DNA from: a virus
Strand: one strand, 5' to 3'
IMG/VR virus record: IMGVR_UViG_3300050011_000065
Span: 1-42,882 of that record
Length of the DNA stretch: 42,882 bases
Shown here in pieces: positions 36,462 through 42,882 of this stretch (the first letter of the stretch is position 1; each line of letters begins with the position of its first letter). Position numbers and translations under genes: made by a program. The notes below the pieces were generated by a model that saw only the letters and a program-made list of their open reading frames with translations, made no database searches and had not been told where the DNA came from.

Positions 36462-37093
36462 CCACCACCATTGCCGTTCAAGCCGACCTCGCCGTACTCG
36501 CTGGCCGTATCCACTCCATCTGGGGGATGGCCAAGGCCAACCAAGTCCAGGCTTGGGACGGCTACCTTGAGGTGGGCTCCCTGCTGAGGCAGGCCCGCGA
36601 GAGCATCCCCGGCGACCATGAATACGGCGACTGGCTGGCTGGGCAGGACTTCGGTTTTAGCCGACAATGGGCCAATCGGCTCTGCCGGCTGGCCGAAAAT
36701 GGACCGGCGGTGCGAGCCGCTCTGGAAAGTGCGCTTTCGGGTAGCGGCAAACTGCCGGGGGTGGACGCTCTGCTAGCGCTCCTCAATCCACCAACCCCAC
36801 AGACCGAAGGCGACGGCCTCGAAGTCGACCGCCCCGAGCCCGTCTACCAGCCAGACCACCTACGCTCGGCCATCGTCGAGATCCTCGTCACGTACCCGAT
36901 CGGAACAACCAAGCGAGAAGAGGGGTCGGGCCATGGGTCAGGGGCACCCCGCGCGGAATGGCACTGTGAACTAGTGATGGGCACGGACATTCCGGACTCG
37001 CTGATGACCCTCGAACCCTTCGTCTCAGAGATGGCACGCCGGTTCGCTCAGGAAGTCAGAGCCCGGAACTTCAAGACGATGGAACGCCGATGA
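36458..37093 (+). CDS. DUF3102-like protein (211 aa)
   Basis: TTG 36458 overlaps the previous stop (TTGA). YLEVGSLLRQARESIPGDHE and FGFSRQWANRLCRLAENGPA fit the DUF3102 pattern often seen in mobile elements and phages. The C-terminal half is charged and unlike any family I know. Function unknown. Confidence 0.55.
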   Translation: MTTTIAVQADLAVLAGRIHSIWGMAKANQVQAWDGYLEVGSLLRQARESIPGDHEYGDWLAGQDFGFSRQWANRLCRLAENGPAVRAALESALSGSGKLPGVDALLALLNPPTPQTEGDGLEVDRPEPVYQPDHLRSAIVEILVTYPIGTTKREEGSGHGSGAPRAEWHCELVMGTDIPDSLMTLEPFVSEMARRFAQEVRARNFKTMERR

Positions 37094-37149
37094 ACGTGAT
37101 CGTGGACTTCCCCCACCCTGAGCCCGAACCCGAGGAGGACGACGAGTGA
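37090..37149 (+). CDS. Acidic micro peptide (19 aa)
   Basis: ATG 37090 overlaps the previous stop (ATGA) and its end overlaps the next GTG (GTGA). It reads a short strand then PHPEPEPEEDDE. Could be a genuine acidic peptide (for example a DNA mimic) or a coupling device; its short length lowers confidence. Confidence 0.35.
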   Translation: MNVIVDFPHPEPEPEEDDE

Positions 37150-37355
37150 GCCGGAATCACAACTTCAACGCTAGGGCGGACGACATCCACGACATTTGGC
37201 ACAGCCATAAGCCGTGGATCGCGGAGGAGGCGGCCCCCGTGGTTCCCGAACTGCACACCCACCAACTCTGGGGCGACAACCTTCCGACACTCGCCGACCA
37301 TCTCCGTCTACACACGCCTGAGCCTGACAGCGAAGAGGAGACGGAGGGTGACTGA
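37146..37355 (+). CDS. His-rich hypothetical protein (69 aa)
   Basis: GTG 37146 in a 4-base overlap. Many His and Asp residues (IHDIWHSHKPWIAEE, LHTHQLWGDN) suggest metal binding. Acidic C-terminus. Unrecognised. Confidence 0.5.
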   Translation: MSRNHNFNARADDIHDIWHSHKPWIAEEAAPVVPELHTHQLWGDNLPTLADHLRLHTPEPDSEEETEGD

Positions 37356-37524
37356 GGACGAGGTCCGCCGGATCGTGCGGGAGGAGATCTCCAAGGAACG
37401 TGCCGCCGTGCTCGACGCCCTCCGCGCTGGGACGCCCGTACTGGCCCACCTGCCTCTACGTCTGGGTACGACCACCACAGACCCGATGACCATCATCAAG
37501 CAAGGCGCCGGTCCCGCCGGATGA
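37348..37524 (+). CDS. Small hypothetical protein (58 aa)
   Basis: GTG 37348 overlaps the upstream gene by eight bases. A charged helix (EDEVRRIVREEISKERAAV) and a Thr-rich tail. Not recognised. Confidence 0.5.
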   Translation: MTEDEVRRIVREEISKERAAVLDALRAGTPVLAHLPLRLGTTTTDPMTIIKQGAGPAG

Positions 37525-37640
37525 CCACTCCCTTCGTCCTGGCAGCCTTCGGTCTTGGAGTGGTGGTTGGTGCCCTGCTCATCATCGAGGCGAGCTTGTT
37601 CCAGGAAGGGCGTCGGCAGTGGTGCGAGGCTGGGCCGTGA
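37521..37640 (+). CDS. Single-span micro membrane protein (39 aa)
   Basis: ATG 37521 overlaps the previous stop (ATGA). One membrane helix (FVLAAFGLGVVVGALLI) and a short polar tail with GRRQWCEAGP. The first of three consecutive peptides of this kind. Confidence 0.6.
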   Translation: MTTPFVLAAFGLGVVVGALLIIEASLFQEGRRQWCEAGP

Positions 37641-37729
37641 GCGAGTTCCTCGCGGGTATCGTGATCGGTTGCCTCCTCGGAATGGTCGTTATCTTCTTGG
37701 TGGCGTGGCGGGATGGAGCCTTCCGATGA
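37637..37729 (+). CDS. Single-span micro membrane protein (30 aa)
   Basis: GTG 37637 overlaps the previous stop (GTGA). Its helix LAGIVIGCLLGMVVIFLVAW is followed by RDGAFR. It differs in sequence from its neighbours, so it is not a simple tandem copy. Confidence 0.6.
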   Translation: MSEFLAGIVIGCLLGMVVIFLVAWRDGAFR

Positions 37730-37830
37730 TCCGCCGCCTCCCCGGCTTCGCCCTCGGCTTCATGGCTGGAGTTCTGCTGGTCACCGCTACCAGCCTCTTC
37801 CATGACGTCCACCGGGGAGGTCCGTGGTGA
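37726..37830 (+). CDS. Single-span micro membrane protein (34 aa)
   Basis: ATG 37726 overlaps the previous stop (ATGA). A basic N-terminus (MIRRLPG) and helix FALGFMAGVLLVTATSLF, tail DVHRGGPW. Its end overlaps the next GTG. Confidence 0.6.
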   Translation: MIRRLPGFALGFMAGVLLVTATSLFHDVHRGGPW

Positions 37831-38009
37831 TCCCCGCCGGCTTTCATGGGCTGATCGGTGAGGTGAAGCCAGCCACGATCCGCATCCGTACCGCCTGCCC
37901 AACCTGTGGGTTTGCCGTCCGCTTGGAGAAGGCACAGCGTCGAGGCGTCACAGTTCCGCTCGTCTGCCACGAATGCGAGTGCGAGTATTGGGTGCGCACC
38001 CCAGCGTGA
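37827..38009 (+). CDS. Zinc-ribbon protein (60 aa)
   Basis: GTG 37827 overlaps the previous stop. CPTCGFAVRLEKAQ and CHECECEYW form a ribbon. It follows the membrane peptides in the same overlapping series. Confidence 0.65.
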   Translation: MIPAGFHGLIGEVKPATIRIRTACPTCGFAVRLEKAQRRGVTVPLVCHECECEYWVRTPA

Positions 38010-38161
38010 ACCCCAGCCTTCGCCGCTTCCTCGCAGCCGCCCTCTACAACCTTGCTGGCACGATTGCAGCAGGAGCCCAAGAGGTCATGCCCCCTCGTCC
38101 CAAGCGCATCCCCAAGCCTGTCACCCCTCAGCCTTCGTGGATGGACAAGCTCGAGCAGTGA
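38006..38161 (+). CDS. Small hydrophobic protein (51 aa)
   Basis: GTG 38006 overlaps the zinc-ribbon stop. A moderately hydrophobic helix (LRRFLAAALYNLAGTIAAG) and a Pro/Arg-rich tail (PPRPKRIPKPVTPQP). May associate with the membrane. Confidence 0.5.
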   Translation: MNPSLRRFLAAALYNLAGTIAAGAQEVMPPRPKRIPKPVTPQPSWMDKLEQ

Positions 38162-38301
38162 AGCCACACACTTGCCGCAGGCCGAGAGCGTTGAGCCGGT
38201 TCTGGATGCTCTACGGCGATCGCTGGCCATGCCCAACGTGTCTCGCCGTGTGGGAGAACAGGCGCAGTGGGTGGGTACTCGTCAAGGACGCCACTCGATG
38301 A
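38158..38301 (+). CDS. Small Cys protein (47 aa)
   Basis: GTG 38158 overlaps the previous stop. CRRPRALSRFWMLYGD then CPTCLAVWENRR: one CxxC and another Cys could form a zinc site. Basic overall. Confidence 0.5.
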   Translation: MKPHTCRRPRALSRFWMLYGDRWPCPTCLAVWENRRSGWVLVKDATR

Positions 38302-38483
38302 AGCCGGACATCGAGTACACGGCCACGCTGATCTTCTACGCCAGCAGCGACAGGAAGGCTTGGCGGACGCTCGACGCAGCCACCGCTGTGATCGTGGAAC
38401 TGGAGGACGTGTGCGGCTCCCACCTCGAACGCGGCGCGACTGGCCCTCGCGTGAAGCACCCTAAGGCGGCGAAGGCCAAGTGA
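38298..38483 (+). CDS. Small hypothetical protein (61 aa)
   Basis: ATG 38298 overlaps the previous stop (ATGA). A beta-strand and helix arrangement (EYTATLIFYASSDRK, DAATAVIVELEDVC) and a basic C-terminus. Not recognised. Confidence 0.55.
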   Translation: MKPDIEYTATLIFYASSDRKAWRTLDAATAVIVELEDVCGSHLERGATGPRVKHPKAAKAK

Positions 38484-38665
38484 AGCGCTGTATCGGCTGT
38501 ACCACCACATGGATCCCAGCGGGGGTCAGCATGTGTGACGCCTGTAAGGACCGCTGGACCCAGAATGGGGGCGGCTGCCCATCGTGCGGTCAAGCGACAG
38601 CGGACCAGCGACGTGCGGATGAGGCCGAACTGAGAGCGTATACTTTCCGCAACCTCACCGAGTGA
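38480..38665 (+). CDS. Zinc-ribbon protein, last gene of the accessory operon (61 aa)
   Basis: GTG 38480 overlaps the previous stop (GTGA). CIGC, CDAC and CPSC pairs give two probable zinc sites; C-terminal helix (ADQRRADEAELRAY). Confidence 0.6.
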   Translation: MKRCIGCTTTWIPAGVSMCDACKDRWTQNGGGCPSCGQATADQRRADEAELRAYTFRNLTE

Positions 38666-38698
38666 AGGTGCCCGTGGGCCTGCCGGACGGTGATGCTA

Positions 38699-38747
38699 GG
38701 GGCGCGGGGCGTGTACGACCCTTCGGGGCACAGCGTCGCCGCGCCTC
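38699..38747. terminator. Structured RNA hairpin with UUCG loop at the end of the operon
   Basis: GGGGCGCGG (38699-38707) pairs with CCGCGCCTC (38739-38747), nine bp with one G-T pair, enclosing CCC-TTCG-GGG (38719-38728), a stable tetraloop stem. There is no T-run, so it may be a rho-type or stabilising element between the accessory operon and the tail spike gene. Confidence 0.5.
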
Positions 38748-38754
38748 GTCACAG

Positions 38755-38765
38755 AGGGCAACCCT
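38755..38765. promoter_or_regulatory. AGGGCAACCCT palindrome
   Basis: Exact copy of the 11-base motif at 7708-7718 (inside the hairpin before the capsid gene); related sequences are at 20498 and 21071. All lie in short gaps before late genes, here 23 bases before the spike start. Confidence 0.35.
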
Positions 38766-38775
38766 GAACCCTCGG

Positions 38776-38781
38776 TAGCGT
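38776..38781 (+). promoter_or_regulatory. Candidate -10 element TAGCGT for the spike gene
   Basis: TAGCGT ends 7 bases before the GTG at 38789, again a leaderless spacing. This suggests the spike and terminase genes are transcribed separately from the accessory operon. Confidence 0.4.
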
Positions 38782-38788
38782 CTAGGCC

Positions 38789-40804
38789 GTGAGCCTGCGC
38801 AACCTTCAGTACTTGGTCTCCGATCTGGCGGGCAACCCACTCATCGGCGCCACGGTCACCTGCGACCTAGCGGTTCCAGCGGCGCTCACCTCGACCGGCG
38901 TGATCGTTCCTGGCGAACTGGTCACCCTCACCAACGCCAGCGGGATCGCCGCCTTCTCGGTCTACGCCAATGCCGACCTAACCCCAGCGAACACGTCATA
39001 CGTCCTCACGGTCCATCACACCACCCTGGTCCCCGTCTCGATCGTGGTGCCGAGCGGCGCGTACAACGGAGCCCGCCCGACGTACTTTGACGTGGTGCTG
39101 GACAACCTGATCGTGGCTGTCCCGGCGACACCGGGGAACTACCAGGTGGGACCAACCGGCGCGCAAGGGCCATCCGGCCTGATCGCGCTGAATGCCGCGA
39201 ACACGTTCACGGCGCCCCAGACGATCCCATTGGTCGATCGTGGCGGAACGGTCTACAACGCCACCGGCGCGATCGCTGCCAACGGCTCAACGGACGATCA
39301 GGCTGCCTTGACGAGCTTCGCGGGCACGATCCCTTCGGGTGGGACGTTGCAGCTTCCGGCGAGCACGATCGTCCAGATCGCCAGTACCTTCCGCATCCCA
39401 CCGGGCGTCAACCTCGATCTCAATCACGCCACCCTGCGCTATACCGGGTCAAGTGTCGCTCTCGACTGCAACGTGGCGGGCGGAGCGACGAACCGCAATG
39501 ACCTCCTCCGCGTTCAGAACGGGACAGTAGACCTCACCACGGCGGGAGGCGGTGCGATCGGGGTGCGAATCGACAATGTGTCACGGTCGAAATGGAGAAA
39601 CGTCTGGGTCAACGGCAATGGCGTCTCCTGTACAGCCCTGCAACTTCTCGGTTCCGCGGCCAAATCTACCTACTTCAACGCCTTCCACGACTGTGACTTT
39701 TCGGCAGATACCGCCGTGGTTACGATCGGGGACCAGTGCAACGCCAACGAGTTCTGGGGTGGTGTCTGGGAGGGTGGCGCCGCGGCCACCGGGTTGACCT
39801 GTAACCCGACCACCTCAAACAGTGGCCAGTGCAAGTTCTTCAGCGTCTCCCTGCAGACGGGGGGAGCCGCGCTTATGTCCCTCGGGACTGGTGCCGCCTA
39901 TGTGCAACAGTTCGAGTTTCACGGCTGCCGCTTTGAGCCGACCAACCCAGCCTCGCTGACGCTCGGCGCCGAGGCGTATGACCCCCTGTTCGTGGGTGGG
40001 ATCTACGCCTCGGTCACCATCTCGGACTCCACCCCTGCCGGTCACTCTGCCGTCTTCCTGATGTCCCCAGGCGTCGGTGCCGGAGGTCTCGGCACCCTCA
40101 AAGTCGGGCCGAACACCATTCAGAACACCTCTACCGGGGTCAATGGGACGCTGCTCAAGGCCGCCGATACTGGCCAAGCCGCACAAATAGTAGCCCAAGG
40201 CCAAGACACCAACATCGGTTGGTACCTCCTCCCCAAGGGCACCGGGGCCGTGCGTGTGGCCGACAGCACTGTCACCTACATCAATGAACTCACCGACAGC
40301 GCGGGTAATGCGACGTTTTCGGGAGCCGTTCGGACGCAGGGCACCAGCACCTCCACGGGCTTCACCGCCGGCTACGGAGCGGCCACCAACACTGTCTACG
40401 CCGCCGCAGCTGTTGCCATCGGTGGGTCGGTGACCAACCAGAACCTCTACGTTGACGCCAAGGGGACTGGCGCCATCGCTTTCAACACGCAGAACGGAGC
40501 CACCGGCGGCGTACAGGTGCAGGGTGGCTCCGTCGACGTGACGACAGCGGGCAAGGGGTTGAAAGTTGCCGAAGGCTCCAACGCCAAGCAGGGCCTCACG
40601 GCCGCTCTCGCTGGAACTCCTGGGACGCTCGTGGTGGCCAATACCAGCATAACGGCCAACTCACGAGTGATGCTGACCAGAGCAACGCCAGGCGGGACAT
40701 TGGGACATATTTCGGTCACGGTCATCGCCAGCACCAGCTTCACGATCCTATCGACCGCGAACGAAACCTCAACCTTCAACTTCCAGATATTCGAGCCGGG
40801 GTGA
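38789..40804 (+). CDS. Tail spike/fibre with beta-helix domain (671 aa)
   Basis: Residues about 1-115 form a carboxypeptidase-regulatory-like beta domain (NPLIGATVTCDLAVP), then a short collagen-like GPTGAQGPSG. Residues about 160-430 resemble pectate-lyase-type right-handed beta helices with inserted turns (GTVYNATGAIAANGSTDDQA, FRIPPGVNLDLNHATL). The C-terminal third is a Gly/Thr/Ala-rich beta region ending TLGHISVTVIASTSFTIL and FNFQIFEPG, like trimeric fibre tips. It probably recognises or degrades host surface glycans. No clear catalytic pair could be assigned. Confidence 0.75.
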   Translation: MSLRNLQYLVSDLAGNPLIGATVTCDLAVPAALTSTGVIVPGELVTLTNASGIAAFSVYANADLTPANTSYVLTVHHTTLVPVSIVVPSGAYNGARPTYFDVVLDNLIVAVPATPGNYQVGPTGAQGPSGLIALNAANTFTAPQTIPLVDRGGTVYNATGAIAANGSTDDQAALTSFAGTIPSGGTLQLPASTIVQIASTFRIPPGVNLDLNHATLRYTGSSVALDCNVAGGATNRNDLLRVQNGTVDLTTAGGGAIGVRIDNVSRSKWRNVWVNGNGVSCTALQLLGSAAKSTYFNAFHDCDFSADTAVVTIGDQCNANEFWGGVWEGGAAATGLTCNPTTSNSGQCKFFSVSLQTGGAALMSLGTGAAYVQQFEFHGCRFEPTNPASLTLGAEAYDPLFVGGIYASVTISDSTPAGHSAVFLMSPGVGAGGLGTLKVGPNTIQNTSTGVNGTLLKAADTGQAAQIVAQGQDTNIGWYLLPKGTGAVRVADSTVTYINELTDSAGNATFSGAVRTQGTSTSTGFTAGYGAATNTVYAAAAVAIGGSVTNQNLYVDAKGTGAIAFNTQNGATGGVQVQGGSVDVTTAGKGLKVAEGSNAKQGLTAALAGTPGTLVVANTSITANSRVMLTRATPGGTLGHISVTVIASTSFTILSTANETSTFNFQIFEPG

Positions 40805-40914
40805 TGAACGGCAACTTGAAGCTCTCCCCCACCCTCCAACTGGTCTTCCTGGGGATCGTGATCGGTATTCTCGGCCTTGCTGCTCTGGCAGTGACGTTCC
40901 ACCCATTCCGATGA
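40804..40914 (+). CDS. Single-span micro membrane protein (36 aa)
   Basis: ATG 40804 overlaps the spike stop (TGATG). One membrane helix (LQLVFLGIVIGILGLAALAV) and a short tail TFHPFR. Its stop overlaps the next ATG. Confidence 0.6.
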   Translation: MNGNLKLSPTLQLVFLGIVIGILGLAALAVTFHPFR

Positions 40915-41105
40915 GCCACCGTTGTGATCTCCCCGCCTCGTGGCAGTTCAATGATCCTGGCTGGGTCTGCCCCTGTGGTCTCATCTGGGTTCGCCGTGAC
41001 GGAAGGAATTTCTTGACGCTCTCTGGCGCGCCACCCTCCGTCGCTCCGTTTTGGGAGCAGTGCGGCTCCCTGCCCACGGCAGATATGAGCGTCCGCTTCC
41101 GATGA
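40911..41105 (+). CDS. Small Cys protein (64 aa)
   Basis: ATG 40911 in a 4-base overlap. HRCDLPASWQF and CPCGLIWVRRDGR suggest one zinc site; the C-terminal half is Ser/Pro-rich. Its stop overlaps the small terminase ATG. Confidence 0.55.
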   Translation: MSHRCDLPASWQFNDPGWVCPCGLIWVRRDGRNFLTLSGAPPSVAPFWEQCGSLPTADMSVRFR

Positions 41106-41488
41106 AGAGGAACGCAACCTCTCAGCCCGACAAGATGCGTATAGCGGCTGAATTCCGATTCGCGAACCCAGAGGCTAACTGGGACCAGATCGCCGCCCAT
41201 GTGGGTACCAGCACCGTCTCGCTCTGGCGCTGGCGCAAGCTCGAGCAGTGGGAGATCATCTGCCGGGAGGTGGCCTCTGAGCACATCGGAGACCTCGCCC
41301 CGGACGCCATCGCCGCCCTACGCAGGGCGTGGAAGAAAGGCAACCCAGCCGGCGCCCTCGATGTCCTCCGCGCTCTCGCCTTACTCCGCAGTGCTGAGCT
41401 CAACGTGACCCACAGCATGGAGCCCGACCTGGACGCCGAGCTGTCCCGCCTGTTCGGTGAGATCCGTGCCGACAGCCCCAGCACCTGA
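41102..41488 (+). CDS. Small terminase subunit (128 aa)
   Basis: ATG 41102 (MKRNATSQ) overlaps the previous stop. An N-terminal HTH (MRIAAEFRFANPEANWDQIA, HVGTSTVSLWRWRKLEQW) is followed by a helical oligomerisation region (DVLRALALLRSAELNV). It lies directly before the large subunit, the usual order; it recognises the phage DNA for packaging. Confidence 0.8.
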   Translation: MKRNATSQPDKMRIAAEFRFANPEANWDQIAAHVGTSTVSLWRWRKLEQWEIICREVASEHIGDLAPDAIAALRRAWKKGNPAGALDVLRALALLRSAELNVTHSMEPDLDAELSRLFGEIRADSPST

Positions 41489-42803
41489 GGCGATCGCCCA
41501 ACTCACCCCAGCCCTCAAGCACCGGCTGAAGTGGCGCCTGAGAGCGCGGCCCAACCAGCTCACCCCGGACGGCGACTGGAACACCTGGCTGATCCTCTCG
41601 GGTAGAGGCTGGGGGAAGACGGAGGTTGGCGCGCAGGACATGGCTAAGTTCGGACAGGAGCATCCCCGCTCGCGGCTGGCCATCATCGCCCCCACCTTTG
41701 GTGACGCTCGGGACACTTGCGTGGAGGGCGAGACGGGCTTGCTCACCGCGCTGCCGCCGAGTGCAGTCACCAACTGGAACCGCTCACTGGGTGAACTCAC
41801 CCTCACCAACGGCACCCATTACAAGCTGTTCTCGGGCGCCGAGCCAGAACGGCTCAGGGGACCACAGCACCACCGCATCTGGTTCGACGAGTGGGCGGCG
41901 TTCACCTATCCACAGGCTGCTTGGGACATGGCCCAGTTCGGCCTCCGTCTCGGCGTCCATCCACAGGTGGTGGTCACCACTACACCGAAGGGCATCAAGC
42001 CGATCCGCGACCTGCGGCGCAGGGAGGACGCTTTCGTCACCGTCGGCAGCACCTTCGACAACGAGGCCAACCTGCCCGCGTCGACAGTCGCAGCTCTCAG
42101 GGAGCGCTACGAAGGCACCAGGCTGGGGCGGCAGGAGTTGTACGGCGAGATCCTCGACGAGGTGGAGGGTGCGCTCTGGAACATGGCCATGCTGGACGGC
42201 AAGCGCGTCGCCAAGCCACCCCAGAAGCGCTGGCTCAATAAGGAGACGCAGGACTGGGAATACGCCGACGACATGGCTCGCGTGGTGATCGGGGTCGATC
42301 CAGCCTCTACCAGCGGGCCGGACGCCGACCACACCGGCATCGTCGTCGTGGGCAGATCAGCCTTCGACGGCCGCGCCTACGTCCTCGGTGACCGCACCTG
42401 TCGGCTCTCACCAGACGGCTGGGGGCATCGCGTCATGCAGGCTACGCTGGACTACCACGCGGATGTCGTTGTGTTGGAAACGAACCAGGGCGGTGAGATG
42501 GCGGAGCAGGTGATCAACTCAGCGGCTCGTGCCATGAGGCTGCCGATCCCCCGCCTTCGCAAGATCCACGCCAAGGAGAGCAAGCGCCTCCGCGCCGAAC
42601 CGATCGCAGCCCTCTACGAGCAGGGCCGAGTGAGCCACGCCATCACCGCGTCAGGCATGGCGGCTGATCTCAGTCAGCTCGAGGACGAGATGATCAGCTT
42701 CACCCCCGACAGCGGCTTCTCGCCTGACCGCATCGACGCTCTCGTCCATGCTCTGACCGAGCTGTGCCTCAGCACTCGCCCCACGCTTCGGTTCCACGCC
42801 TGA
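41457..42803 (+). CDS. Large terminase subunit (448 aa)
   Basis: This is the packaging ATPase and nuclease. Walker A is ILSGRGWGKTEVG (about 46-58), Walker B is RIWFDEWAAF (141-145 IWFDE), and TTTPKG is the coupling motif. The C-terminal RNase-H-like nuclease has GVDPASTSG (first acidic residue), VVLETNQGGEM (second) and RIDALVHALTEL (third). GTG 41457 overlaps the small subunit by 32 bases; GTG 41466 is an alternative start. Its 3' end is repeated at the left end of the window. Confidence 0.93.
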   Translation: MRSVPTAPAPEAIAQLTPALKHRLKWRLRARPNQLTPDGDWNTWLILSGRGWGKTEVGAQDMAKFGQEHPRSRLAIIAPTFGDARDTCVEGETGLLTALPPSAVTNWNRSLGELTLTNGTHYKLFSGAEPERLRGPQHHRIWFDEWAAFTYPQAAWDMAQFGLRLGVHPQVVVTTTPKGIKPIRDLRRREDAFVTVGSTFDNEANLPASTVAALRERYEGTRLGRQELYGEILDEVEGALWNMAMLDGKRVAKPPQKRWLNKETQDWEYADDMARVVIGVDPASTSGPDADHTGIVVVGRSAFDGRAYVLGDRTCRLSPDGWGHRVMQATLDYHADVVVLETNQGGEMAEQVINSAARAMRLPIPRLRKIHAKESKRLRAEPIAALYEQGRVSHAITASGMAADLSQLEDEMISFTPDSGFSPDRIDALVHALTELCLSTRPTLRFHA

Positions 42804-42882
42804 TGCCCTGCTACGCTATCGAGCCGAAATGCTACGGTAAGGGGCCGTCTGGCTACGCTAAGGCGTCGAACTCGTGAAGCGC
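42756..42882. repeat. Terminal direct repeat, right copy
   Basis: Exact copy of bases 1-127. It contains the last 48 bases of the terminase gene and the three GCTACG-type repeats (42810-42862). Removing one copy gives the closed 42,755-bp map. Confidence 0.95.

Noticed and set aside
1-42882. Integrase, attachment site or lysogeny module
   Set aside because: No tyrosine or serine recombinase motifs were seen, and the only HTH gene is a Cro-size protein. Absence cannot be proved by eye, but nothing supports a temperate call.
1-42882. tRNA genes
   Set aside because: No cloverleaf with a GTTCNANNC T-arm was noticed in the gaps; gaps are short and explained by promoters or hairpins.

Overview
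This window is one complete double-stranded DNA tailed phage (siphovirus-type Caudoviricetes), not a host locus. Bases 1-127 are identical to bases 42756-42882, so the contig closes on itself into a unit of 42,755 bp; the arbitrary break falls in the 3' end of the large terminase gene. The sequence is GC-rich, and coding frames favour G or C at third positions. Many junctions are 4-base overlaps (ATGA, GTGA, TTGA), and GTG and TTG starts are common. Several operon-leading genes have a TANNNT hexamer only 6-9 bases before the start codon, which is the arrangement of leaderless transcripts. That fits an actinobacterial host, but this is inference. No integrase, attachment site, polymerase, primase, tRNA or CRISPR array was seen.

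Rightward structural region (40.8 kb through the closed end to about 27 kb): terminase subunits, portal fused to a Mu-F-like domain, a frameshifted HNH gene, HK97-type prohead protease with a zinc ribbon, a sugar-decoration cassette (three glycosyltransferases and a methyltransferase), a lipoprotein with four small proteins, major capsid protein, a second HNH gene, neck and tail-completion proteins, major tail protein, frameshift-type tail assembly chaperones, tape measure, and distal tail, baseplate and fibre proteins. Then come a probable lysis region (candidate endolysin, holin, two micro membrane peptides, and a 773-residue membrane-anchored two-enzyme fusion) and a metallophosphoesterase. 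Four homing-type endonucleases are complete or nearly so; three of them lie antisense at gene 3' ends.

Leftward early region (27.4-35.8 kb, minus strand). Two tightly overlapping operons flank a single rightward Cro/CI-type HTH gene at 32.1 kb. The right one holds zinc-ribbon proteins, a DnaD-like replication protein, a cytosine-5 DNA methyltransferase and a PD-(D/E)XK nuclease. The left one holds ERF and Gam recombination proteins followed by an array of small, partly paralogous cassettes that share one gene-junction sequence. Two divergent promoters with overlapping -35 boxes control the HTH gene and the left operon.

Rightward accessory region (35.8-38.7 kb). An AT-rich control region with three inverted repeats and a near-consensus promoter, followed at once by an intrinsic-terminator hairpin, precedes about thirteen tiny overlapping genes, including three successive single-helix membrane peptides. 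A beta-helix tail spike with its own promoter and the terminase genes close the circle. The most notable features are the cassette array, the double-enzyme fusion in the lysis region, the control region at 35.9 kb, and the very large number of micro zinc-ribbon and micro membrane proteins.
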